DNA of 12,710 nt, taken from positions 1 through 12,710 of the forward strand of contig JBEAQJ010000168.1 of the NCBI GenBank assembly GCA_041163945.1, read 5' to 3'. The translations under genes were made by a program, and so were the position numbers. Positions 6,124-12,710 of this stretch are shown one piece after another (the first letter of the stretch is position 1; the number at the start of each line of letters is the position of its first letter). The notes below the pieces were generated by a model. It was not told where the DNA came from and did not search any database. It worked only from the letters and a program-made list of their open reading frames with translations. Source of the stretch: Roseicyclus sp041163945. GTDB lineage: Bacteria > Pseudomonadota > Alphaproteobacteria > Rhodobacterales > Rhodobacteraceae.

Positions 6124-7025
6124 CGGCCCAGCACCGCGCGGATCGTGGCCCAAACCGCGACCAGCACCAGCATGTCCACAATCACAATGGGCGCCAACTG
6201 CCGAAAACCGGCCCGGTCCAGCGTCACGGTGTAAAGCGCCAGGCCCGCCAATGGGCCCTTGGCACCAACAAACAGGATCGCGCCGAGATTGTTGGCAAAA
6301 TGAAAGCCCCAGGCGGCCCCGATGCTGCCTGTGTGGGCGGTCAGGTCTGCGGCCAGCAGCGCGAAAAGAAACACCGCGCCCACCACCATCCACGCGGCGG
6401 CACCTCCGTACAGTCCCGGCTCGAAATGCAGCAAGGCAAAGGCCGCCGACGGCAACACCATCCAGACGACGCGCGCAGAAAACCGCGCCGCCAGCTGGGT
6501 CATGATGTAGCCGCGAAACAAGATCTCTTCGGCACCGGTCTGGATCAGCACCCCCAGCACGGCCAACGGCAGCAGCGACAGCCAAAGCCCGATGGACAAG
6601 TTGCGGTCCGGCACGATCGCACTGGGGACAAGCGCGCTCAAGCCGTACAAGACGGCACAGACACCCAGCGCCACCGCGAAATCGCGCACCAGCCGCGCAC
6701 GGGGCCCGAACAACGACGCCATCGCGCGGCGATGGACAAGCCGGGCCGCCAACAGCGGGCCGATGCCCATGCCAACAAAGCTTGCCAGGATCAACAGGGT
6801 CGTGATCGGGCCATCGCCTTCGACGATGCGGGCCGGCCATTCATGGCCCCCGTGGCCGCCGCTTACGGCCAGCAAGACCGCGAACACCGCCAGCAACCAG
6901 CCGATGTAGACAACCAGCACCAGCCCAAGCCCCAGCACCAAGCGCCACAGCGCGCAACGCGGTCTTGCCGGGGCGACCAGTTCCTCGAGGGCGGGGTAAG
7001 GCATCGGTCTTGCCATTGGCGACAT
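6087..7025 (-). CDS. CPBP family intramembrane glutamic endopeptidase
   Basis: The 312-aa protein is a multi-pass inner membrane protease of the CPBP (Abi, Rce1-like) family. Hydrophobic segments lie near 27-54, 73-95, 115-135, 143-163, 186-201, 210-226, 236-252 and 278-297. The three catalytic motifs are present: EEILFR (166-171), FALLH with H200, and HFANN with H242 and N246. Such proteins process prenylated or peptide substrates or act in bacteriocin immunity; the substrate here is unknown. Start is uncertain: Met codons at 7025, 7016 and 7004 are in frame, none with a good ribosome binding site, and MPYPALEELVAPAR from 7004 fits relatives as I recall them. It is divergent from ilvD (126-bp gap) and overlaps dapE tail to tail by 37 bp. 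Confidence 0.88.
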   Translation of the reverse strand: MSPMARPMPYPALEELVAPARPRCALWRLVLGLGLVLVVYIGWLLAVFAVLLAVSGGHGGHEWPARIVEGDGPITTLLILASFVGMGIGPLLAARLVHRRAMASLFGPRARLVRDFAVALGVCAVLYGLSALVPSAIVPDRNLSIGLWLSLLPLAVLGVLIQTGAEEILFRGYIMTQLAARFSARVVWMVLPSAAFALLHFEPGLYGGAAAWMVVGAVFLFALLAADLTAHTGSIGAAWGFHFANNLGAILFVGAKGPLAGLALYTVTLDRAGFRQLAPIVIVDMLVLVAVWATIRAVLGRYGRDDSGAPSK

Positions 7026-7072
7026 TTGGGCTGCCAGACCCTAAGCTGTCTGAATGGATGCGGCAATCGCGC

Positions 7073-7101
7073 TTGTCTGCCCTGTGTGGCCCGTCTATCT
7101 C
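7073..7101 (+). promoter_or_regulatory. ilvD: Candidate ilvD promoter
   Basis: TTGTCT (7073-7078) and TATCTC (7096-7101) are spaced by exactly 17 bases, 50 bp ahead of the ilvD start codon. The match to sigma-70-type boxes is partial, and this is the best pair I see in the CPBP/ilvD divergent gap. Confidence 0.3.
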
Positions 7102-7151
7102 CTGCGCCAACGACAAGCGGCTGACAGATACCAAAGGGGAGGGCCAGCGCC

Positions 7152-8885
7152 ATGCCGACTGCGAAATTCGACAAGTCCAAACTGCCGAGCCGGCATGTGA
7201 CCGAAGGCGCGTCGCGCGCGCCACATCGGTCCTATTTCTATGCCATGGGCCTGAACGACGACGAAATCCATCAGCCGTTCGTGGGCGTGGCGACGTGCTG
7301 GAACGAAGCGGCGCCTTGCAACATCGCGCTCAACCGTCAGGCACAGGCCGTCAAGATCGGCGTCAAGAACGCCTTTGGCACGCCGCGCGAATTCACCACC
7401 ATCACGGTGACCGATGGCATCGCCATGGGCCACGAAGGCATGCGTTCCAGCCTTGCTTCGCGCGACGCCATTACAGACACGGTTGAATTGACGATGCGCG
7501 GTCATTGCTATGACGCGCTGGTGGGTCTGGCCGGATGCGACAAGTCGCTGCCGGGCATGATGATGGCGATGGTGCGATTGAACGTGCCGTCGGTGTTCAT
7601 CTACGGCGGTTCGATCCTGCCGGGCCGTCTGGATGGGCGCGACATCACCGTTCAGGATGTGTTCGAAGCCGTGGGGCAGCATCAAGCCGGCAACCTGTCG
7701 GACGAGGCGCTGGCGATCATCGAACGGGTGGCCTGCCCCAGTGCCGGTGCTTGCGGCGGCCAGTTCACCGCCAACACCATGGCCTGCGTATCCGAAGCAA
7801 TCGGTCTGGCGCTGCCCAATTCGTCGGGCGCACCCGCCCCCTACGAGACCCGCGACCAATATGGCGTGGCCAGCGGCGAGGCGGTGATGAAGCTTTTGGA
7901 AATCGGGCTGCGCCCGCGCGACATCGTCACGCGCAAATCGCTGGAAAACGCGGCGCGCGTGGTGGCGTGCACCGGCGGTTCGACGAACGCAGGCCTGCAC
8001 CTGCCCGCCATCGCCCATGAAGCCGGGATCGATTTCGACCTGTTCGATGTCTGCGACATCTTCAAGGATACGCCCTATTTCGTCGACATGAAGCCGGGCG
8101 GCCAATACGTGGCCAAGGATCTCTACGAGGTGGGCGGCGTGCCCGTGGTGATGAAAGAGCTGCGCAAGATCGGCCTGATCCACGAGGATTGCCTGACCGT
8201 GACCGGCCGCACCATGGGCGAAGAGCTGGACCTGATCACGCGCGAAGCCGACGGCAAGGTCATCCACCCCGCCGCCACGCCGATCACCGAAACCGGTGGC
8301 GTTGTCGGACTGAAAGGCAATCTTGCCCCCGAAGGCGCGATCGTGAAGGTCGCCGGCATGTCGGCCAAGGAACAGGTCTTTTCCGGCCCCGCCCGCGTGT
8401 TTGAATGCGAGGAAGACGCCTTCGCGGCGGTCAAGAACCGCGCCTACAAGGAAGGCGAGGTGATCGTGATCCGCAACGAAGGGCCGCGCGGTGGGCCCGG
8501 CATGCGCGAAATGCTGGCAACGACCAGCGCCATTTCGGGTCAGGGCATGGGCAAAAAGGTGGCCTTGATCACCGATGGCCGTTTCTCGGGGGCCACGCGT
8601 GGCTTCTGTGTGGGCCATGTCGGCCCCGAAGCGGCGGTGGGCGGACCCATCGGCCTGCTCAAGGATGGCGATATCATCACCATCAACGCCGTCACGGGCG
8701 AATTGTCGGTGGCGCTCAGCGATGCCGAGTTTGCCGAACGTCGCAAGCACTGGGCCGGCCCGCGCGAAACGATCTATGAAACCGGTGCGCTGTGGAAATA
8801 TGCCCAATTGGTCGGGCCGGCGGTGAAGGGGGCTGTGACCCACCCCGGCGCGACCAAGGAAAAGCATGTCTACGCCGACCTCTGA
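7152..8885 (+). CDS. ilvD: Dihydroxy-acid dehydratase
   Basis: The 577-aa enzyme dehydrates 2,3-dihydroxy-3-methyl(penta/buta)noate to the 2-oxo acids that become isoleucine, valine, leucine and pantothenate (EC 4.2.1.9). The IlvD/Edd family pattern is full: NEAAPCN with C56, GLAGCDKS with C129 and the adjacent K131, and CPSAGACGGQFTANTM with C201, the three Cys of a [2Fe-2S] cluster; K131 corresponds to the carbamylated lysine of the family. ITDGRFSGATRG holds the catalytic serine region, and GHVGPEAAVGGPIG follows as expected. Lack of sugar-acid-specific context and the branched-chain type sequence argue for ilvD over edd. GGGGAGGG at 7136-7143 is a strong ribosome binding site for the ATG at 7152. 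The gene overlaps the downstream lipoprotein gene by 20 bp. Confidence 0.97.
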   Translation: MPTAKFDKSKLPSRHVTEGASRAPHRSYFYAMGLNDDEIHQPFVGVATCWNEAAPCNIALNRQAQAVKIGVKNAFGTPREFTTITVTDGIAMGHEGMRSSLASRDAITDTVELTMRGHCYDALVGLAGCDKSLPGMMMAMVRLNVPSVFIYGGSILPGRLDGRDITVQDVFEAVGQHQAGNLSDEALAIIERVACPSAGACGGQFTANTMACVSEAIGLALPNSSGAPAPYETRDQYGVASGEAVMKLLEIGLRPRDIVTRKSLENAARVVACTGGSTNAGLHLPAIAHEAGIDFDLFDVCDIFKDTPYFVDMKPGGQYVAKDLYEVGGVPVVMKELRKIGLIHEDCLTVTGRTMGEELDLITREADGKVIHPAATPITETGGVVGLKGNLAPEGAIVKVAGMSAKEQVFSGPARVFECEEDAFAAVKNRAYKEGEVIVIRNEGPRGGPGMREMLATTSAISGQGMGKKVALITDGRFSGATRGFCVGHVGPEAAVGGPIGLLKDGDIITINAVTGELSVALSDAEFAERRKHWAGPRETIYETGALWKYAQLVGPAVKGAVTHPGATKEKHVYADL

Positions 8886-9642
8886 GCTTTCGGGGCGGGC
8901 CGCGCTCGTCGCGGCCTGCCTGTGCCTTGCCGGCTGTGGCGAGGGCTGGTTGGCCGGGCTTCATGGCGGCGTGGCGCCCGCACCCACCGACATCACCGTG
9001 ACAACGGACCAGATCGTGGTCACAGGACCCAAGGGGTTCTGCATCGACCCAACGGCCACGCGCGACAGGGCAGACAGCAGTTTCGTGCTGTTGGGAAACT
9101 GTGCCGCCATCGCCAACACGCGGCGCGCTGGGCAACCCGCCACACCGGCGGTGCTGACGGCCACCATTTCGGCCGAAACCAACGAAGGGCGCTTGGCCGA
9201 CAGCCTTGACGAGCTCGACCGATTTTTTCGGTCTGACGCCGGCAAGACCCTGCTGAGCCGATCAGGCGACCCATCCAGCGTGACGATCCTGGAAACCCTG
9301 CGCACATCCGATGTGTTCTTGCTGCACGCCGAAGACAAAAGCGCAGCCACCATCGCCGATGTGCAGCCCGATTACTGGCGCGCCTACATGGATGTGGGCC
9401 CACGCCTTGCAACCCTGTCGGTGCTGGCCCTGAACGAGCGCAGCCTGAGCCGTGCCGAAAGCCTGTCGGTGCTGCAAAGCTTCATCGACGCCGTGCAAGG
9501 CGCCAATGTCCGCCCCGATGCCGCGCCGCTTGATGCCGCAGACACCGTTGCAGCCACGCCACCCGAACCGCAGGACAGCTGGTGGCCGCGCTCTGGGCTC
9601 TGGAATGTCGGTATCTTTCGGCGGATATTCGACGAAGGATAG
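8866..9642 (+). CDS. Conserved putative lipoprotein, coupled to ilvD
   Basis: The 258-aa product has a short signal peptide with a lipobox: a hydrophobic stretch around 11-22 and LAGC at 21-24, so C24 would be lipidated after signal peptidase II cleavage. G25 at position +2 suggests no inner-membrane retention signal, so outer membrane is likely. The mature part contains GFCIDP (58-62, C59) and FVLLGNCAAI (73-82, C79), which could form a periplasmic disulfide, and ends in a Pro/Trp-rich tail SWWPRSGLW. I know of no function; I recall similar GFC...GNC lipoproteins in Rhodobacterales. AAGGA at 8856-8860, inside ilvD, precedes the ATG at 8866 by 5 bases, and the 20-bp overlap with ilvD points to translational coupling. 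Confidence 0.82.
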   Translation: MSTPTSELSGRAALVAACLCLAGCGEGWLAGLHGGVAPAPTDITVTTDQIVVTGPKGFCIDPTATRDRADSSFVLLGNCAAIANTRRAGQPATPAVLTATISAETNEGRLADSLDELDRFFRSDAGKTLLSRSGDPSSVTILETLRTSDVFLLHAEDKSAATIADVQPDYWRAYMDVGPRLATLSVLALNERSLSRAESLSVLQSFIDAVQGANVRPDAAPLDAADTVAATPPEPQDSWWPRSGLWNVGIFRRIFDEG

Positions 9643-9644
9643 CG

Positions 9645-10373
9645 ATGGCGGGCGCTGTTTCTGCACCATCCGGCAGCGACACGACGGCAAATCGCCCGAA
9701 GGGATGGCGACACATGGGGAACGACCGGCCGAAGATCTTGGCCCTGTTTGCACGATCCGCGGCAAACAGCGCATCCAAGGCGCGGCCGCTGCCGGGCGAT
9801 CTGGACGGGGCATGCGTGCCCGACCCCTGCGACTGGGCCGAACGGGCGTGGCCGTGGCGCCGCCCCTTGGCCCACGCCAACCACGGCGATGTTTCATCGC
9901 CACTTGCGATTGGCGCAGGCTTCCAGCTGTTTCACGACGCGAACGATCCCAAGATATCGCTGCGGCAAGAACCGGCACCGGAACCGGCATCGGGGCCCGC
10001 CTTTCAAATTGTGCTGGATCTGAACCGGTTCGACGGGTCCTTTTTGTCGCTGGTCCATGATCTGCCGCATGGCGGGCTTTCGCACCTGTCGCTGGGGCAT
10101 TTCTTCGCCGTGCAGGTGGTGATGGATCATGACCACGATATTCCCGTCTATGGCCGGCTCAACATCCAGCATGGCCCGAACCAGGCGCAGATCGTGCGCC
10201 CGATGGTCTTTACCGGGCGCCGGGGGATCGCGGATTTCGACCTTGCCTTTAGCGAGATTCACATACCCCGGATCACAAAGGCCTGGGTCGAGCTGATCTT
10301 CGAAAGCCCATCGACCGGCCGCATCGTGATCGCAGACATGATCGTGCTGCGCGCCCTGCGGGCCGATGTCTGA
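9645..10373 (+). CDS. DUF6478-like protein
   Basis: The 242-aa soluble protein matches my memory of the Rhodobacterales DUF6478 family, which has no known function. Recognisable pieces are AWPWRRPL (68-75), LFHDANDPKISLRQ (95-108), NRFDGSFLSLVHDLP (127-141), RLNIQHGPNQAQIV (171-184), DFDLAFSEIH (197-206) and KAWVELIFESP (212-222). Neither a signal peptide nor a membrane segment is seen. The frame stays open left to 9582, but AAGGA at 9635-9639 lies 5 bases before the ATG at 9645, and that start is only 2 bp after the lipoprotein stop, so the two are cotranscribed. An ATG at 9714 (MGNDRPK) is an alternative. The N-terminal ~65 residues look poorly conserved. Confidence 0.72.
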   Translation: MAGAVSAPSGSDTTANRPKGWRHMGNDRPKILALFARSAANSASKARPLPGDLDGACVPDPCDWAERAWPWRRPLAHANHGDVSSPLAIGAGFQLFHDANDPKISLRQEPAPEPASGPAFQIVLDLNRFDGSFLSLVHDLPHGGLSHLSLGHFFAVQVVMDHDHDIPVYGRLNIQHGPNQAQIVRPMVFTGRRGIADFDLAFSEIHIPRITKAWVELIFESPSTGRIVIADMIVLRALRADV

Positions 10374-10492
10374 CGGCCATGCTGGGATTCGCCCCGCGCA
10401 AAACATCCAGAGCGCGGCCAATCATGACGCGGCGTTCGGCGTGACATCGACCGCACGGCGGGGTTAGCTGATGCGCAAGAACGGAGGCTGAC

Positions 10493-12526
10493 ATGACCGC
10501 CACGCGCTACAAGCATCTTTTGGCGCCGCTCGATCTGGGGTTCACCACGCTCAAGAACCGGGTGCTGATGGGGTCCATGCACACGGGGCTTGAAGAAACC
10601 CGCGATTGGCCCCGGGTCGCTGCCTTTTACGCCGAGCGCGCGCGGGGCCAGGTGGGCCTGATCGTGACGGGCGGCATGGCGCCCAACCGCGAGGGGGGCG
10701 TGTTTCCGGGGGCGGCGGGGCTTTTCGACGCGCAAGACATTGCCAATCACCGCATCGTCACGGATGCCGTGCATGCGGCGGGCGGCAAGATCGCGATGCA
10801 GATCTTGCATGCCGGACGCTACGCCTATTCCCCCGATTGCGTGGCGCCATCCGCCATCAAATCGCCCATCTCGCCTTTTCCGCCCCGCGAACTGGATGAC
10901 GAGGGGATCGAGAAACAGATCGCCGATATCGTCACCGCCGCCACGCGTGCGCGGCAAGCGGGCTATGACGGGGTCGAAATCATGGGCTCCGAAGGGTATT
11001 TCCTGAACCAGTTCCTTGTCACCCACACCAACAAGCGAACGGATCGCTGGGGTGGATCTTACGAAAACCGGATGCGCCTACCCGTCGAGGTCGTGGCCCG
11101 CGCCCGCGCCGCGGTCGGCGCCGATTTCATCATCATCTACCGCCTGTCGATGATCGACCTGATCCCCAACGGATCGACCCATGAAGAAGTCGTGCAGCTT
11201 GCCCAAGCGATCGAGGCGGCAGGCGCCACGATCCTGAACACCGGAATCGGCTGGCACGAGGCGCGCATCCCCACCATCGCCACATCCGTCCCGCGCAAGG
11301 GTTTCGCTTGGGTCACGCAGAAGCTGATGGGCAAGGTGGGCATCCCCATCATCACCTCGAACCGCATCAACACACCCGAGGTCGCCGAAGAGGTTCTGGC
11401 GACAGGCTGCGCCGATATGGTTTCCATGGCGCGGCCCTTTCTGGCCGATGCCGATTTCGTGGCCAAGGCGATGGCGGACCGGGCCGACCGGATCGCACCG
11501 TGCATCGCCTGCAACCAAGCCTGTCTGGATCATACCTTCAGCGGAAAGCTGACAAGCTGTCTGGTCAACCCGCGCGCCTGCCACGAGACCACGCTGGCCT
11601 ACGCGCCCAGCGCCACCCCCAAGCGCATCGCCGTGGTGGGGGCCGGGGCGGCCGGCATGATGGCAGCCCTTGTGGCCGCCCAGCGCGGTCACGCCGTAAC
11701 CCTTTGGGACAAGGCGGCAATGGTGGGCGGGCAGCTGAACATGGCCAAAACCATCCCCGGCAAAGAGGAATTCGTGGGCCTTGTCGATTGGTTCGCCACA
11801 TCGCTCGCCGAGGGCGGCGTCGATCTGCGCTTGGGCGCAGAACCGGGCGCGGATGATCTGATGGGCTTTGACGAGGTGGTCATCGCCACCGGCGTCCGCC
11901 CCCGCGACCCGCGCATCCCCGGCCAGGACGGGCCCAACGTTTTGTCCTACGTCGATGTGCTGGCGGGGGGCGCCCCGGTGGGCCAGCGCGTGGCGATCAT
12001 CGGTGCGGGCGGCATCGGCTTTGATATGGCCGAATTCCTGACGCACCAGGGCGAAAGCCCCACCTTGGCCCCCGATCTGTGGCGGCGCGAATGGGGCGTG
12101 GCCGACCCCGAGCTCCATCGCGGCGGATTGGCCCCCGAAGGCCCGCAGCCCAGCGCCCCCGCGCGCCAAGTCGTGATGCTGCAACGAAAGCCCGAGAAAC
12201 CGGGCAAGCGCCTGGGCAAGACCACGGGCTGGATCCACCGCGCCAGCCTTCAGATGAAGGGCGTCAGGATGATTGCGGGCGTGAACTACGAAGCCATCGA
12301 CGCGCGCGGCCTGCACATCAGCTTTGGCACCGGCCGCGAGACCCCCACGCTGATCGAGGTCGACACCATCGTGCTCTGCGCCGGCCAGGAGGTGGAACGC
12401 AGCCTGGCCGACGCCCTGATCGCCCGTGGCCTGACCCCCCACATCATCGGCGGCGCCGATGTCGCCGCCGAGCTGGATGCGAAACGCGCGATCGATCAGG
12501 GCGCACGGCTGGCGGCGGGCTTGTAG
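10493..12526 (+). CDS. fadH: NADPH-dependent 2,4-dienoyl-CoA reductase
   Basis: The 677-aa iron-sulfur flavoprotein reduces 2,4-dienoyl-CoA to 3-enoyl-CoA with NADPH so that unsaturated fatty acids can enter beta-oxidation (EC 1.3.1.34). It closely follows E. coli FadH in length and layout. An N-terminal TIM barrel (about 1-365) binds FMN and has Y169 in GSEGYFLNQFL and H255 in GIGWHEARIPTIA, matching the catalytic Tyr and His of the E. coli enzyme. The [4Fe-4S] motif is C337-x2-C340-x3-C344-x11-C356. The C-terminal half holds two dinucleotide folds, GAGAAG (383-388, FAD) and GAGGIG (504-509, NADPH). GGAGG at 10483-10487, 5 bases before the ATG, fixes the start. A separate promoter is likely in the 119-bp gap after the DUF6478-like gene, although I cannot point to one. 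Confidence 0.93.
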   Translation: MTATRYKHLLAPLDLGFTTLKNRVLMGSMHTGLEETRDWPRVAAFYAERARGQVGLIVTGGMAPNREGGVFPGAAGLFDAQDIANHRIVTDAVHAAGGKIAMQILHAGRYAYSPDCVAPSAIKSPISPFPPRELDDEGIEKQIADIVTAATRARQAGYDGVEIMGSEGYFLNQFLVTHTNKRTDRWGGSYENRMRLPVEVVARARAAVGADFIIIYRLSMIDLIPNGSTHEEVVQLAQAIEAAGATILNTGIGWHEARIPTIATSVPRKGFAWVTQKLMGKVGIPIITSNRINTPEVAEEVLATGCADMVSMARPFLADADFVAKAMADRADRIAPCIACNQACLDHTFSGKLTSCLVNPRACHETTLAYAPSATPKRIAVVGAGAAGMMAALVAAQRGHAVTLWDKAAMVGGQLNMAKTIPGKEEFVGLVDWFATSLAEGGVDLRLGAEPGADDLMGFDEVVIATGVRPRDPRIPGQDGPNVLSYVDVLAGGAPVGQRVAIIGAGGIGFDMAEFLTHQGESPTLAPDLWRREWGVADPELHRGGLAPEGPQPSAPARQVVMLQRKPEKPGKRLGKTTGWIHRASLQMKGVRMIAGVNYEAIDARGLHISFGTGRETPTLIEVDTIVLCAGQEVERSLADALIARGLTPHIIGGADVAAELDAKRAIDQGARLAAGL

Positions 12527-12558
12527 GGGATGTAACAGCGCAGGATCGCGTCGCGTTT

Positions 12559-12710
12559 CTACCCCCCCACCCGATCCAAAACATACCGCGCCGTCATCAG
12601 GTCGAGATGCGCGCCGCCGCCGTTCTTGAACAGCGTGATCTCGTCGTCCGACCGCCGGGCGAATGCGCCCGAAGGCAGGTCATAGTAATCGGCCAGCACA
12701 TCGCCCTCGG
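12559..12710 (-). CDS. Ornithine cyclodeaminase/mu-crystallin family protein, C-terminal part
   Basis: Only the last 49 residues are inside the window; the gene continues past the right edge. The visible end includes DLPSGAFARRSDDE and ITLFKNGGGAHLDLMTARYV, followed by a short tail DRVGG and a TAG stop. The R-S-x-x-E-I-T-L-F-K-x-G-G-x-x-x-x-D-L motif is the C-terminal signature of the ornithine cyclodeaminase/mu-crystallin family, NAD(P)-binding enzymes that act on ornithine, alanine or cyclic imino acids. The exact substrate cannot be told from this fragment. It converges on fadH with a 32-bp gap and no visible terminator hairpin. A run of seven C in the complement sits right at the stop codon. 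Confidence 0.75.
   Translation of the reverse strand, partial: EGDVLADYYDLPSGAFARRSDDEITLFKNGGGAHLDLMTARYVLDRVGG

Noticed and set aside
5400..7124. A 574-codon plus-strand open frame spanning the end of dapE and the antisense of the CPBP protease gene.
   Set aside because: It crosses two genes supported by catalytic motifs; its product is a low-complexity Arg/Gln/His-rich sequence with no domain. Long spurious frames are expected at this GC content.
7088..7145. Pairing of GGCCC (7088-7092) with GGGCC (7141-7145) that could hide the ilvD ribosome binding site.
   Set aside because: Only 5 bp with a loop of nearly 50 bases; no supporting structure or riboswitch consensus can be seen.
7054..7200. 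A possible leader peptide ahead of ilvD, starting MDAAIALVCPVWPVYLL, with several Val/Leu/Ile codons as in attenuation leaders.
   Set aside because: The frame has no ribosome binding site, does not stop before ilvD but runs into its coding region, and starts upstream of the best promoter pair. No antiterminator/terminator hairpin set with a U tract follows. The bias could be chance.
7095..8867. A 590-codon open frame antisense to almost all of ilvD.
   Set aside because: ilvD is certain by its motifs. The antisense product is His/Gly/Arg-rich, low in recognisable domains, and follows the codon-position bias of GC-rich genes read backwards.
10394..10417. Inverted repeat CCGCGC...GCGCGG after the DUF6478-like gene, considered as a terminator.
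   Set aside because: The stem is 6 bp with a 12-base loop and no T tract; such repeats are common in GC-rich DNA.
11078..12442. A 454-codon open frame antisense to fadH.
   Set aside because: FadH motifs cover the other strand throughout; the antisense product is Gly/His/Ala-rich with no family resemblance.

Overview
The window reads as ordinary chromosomal DNA of a GC-rich alphaproteobacterium, most probably a member of the Rhodobacterales. The evidence is the 41-residue zinc-free form of ribosomal protein bL36, a LYS1-type saccharopine dehydrogenase, a DUF6478-like protein, a GFC/GNC lipoprotein and a 110-aa conserved protein next to dapE, all of which I associate with Rhodobacteraceae from memory. 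No mobile element, tRNA, rRNA, CRISPR array or phage gene was found, and base composition looks uniform throughout. No gap between genes exceeds about 170 bp.

Layout, left to right. rpmJ (+) ends at a strong hairpin with A and T tracts that can terminate transcription from both sides; the amidohydrolase (-) of the hydantoinase/carbamoylase family runs into it from the right. From a 100-bp divergent gap, a two-gene operon leads right: a histidine-phosphatase-fold protein with an altered second catalytic histidine position, then saccharopine dehydrogenase 3 bp later. A sulfotransferase-fold protein and a 63-aa DUF2892 membrane protein lie on the minus strand. A 17-bp perfect inverted repeat sits in the divergent gap between DUF2892 and a 110-aa conserved hypothetical gene (+), which is followed by dapE (+). 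The 3' end of dapE overlaps by 37 bp the 3' end of a CPBP-type intramembrane protease gene (-).

From the next divergent gap, ilvD (+) starts a tightly packed set: ilvD overlaps a lipoprotein gene by 20 bp, and the DUF6478-like gene starts 2 bp after that. A fadH-like 2,4-dienoyl-CoA reductase (+) follows with its own strong ribosome binding site. The window ends in the C-terminal piece of an ornithine cyclodeaminase family gene (-), converging on fadH.

Metabolic theme: amino-acid metabolism dominates. DapE belongs to lysine synthesis by the diaminopimelate route, saccharopine dehydrogenase interconverts lysine and saccharopine, IlvD belongs to branched-chain amino-acid synthesis, the ornithine cyclodeaminase family acts on ornithine or imino acids, and the carbamoylase-type hydrolase probably acts on ureido compounds. 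FadH serves unsaturated fatty-acid beta-oxidation. I do not see an undescribed multi-gene system. The items most worth a second look are the palindrome at 4432-4448, the ilvD-lipoprotein-DUF6478 coupling, the phosphatase with the missing histidine, and the coexistence of DapE with a LYS1-type enzyme.
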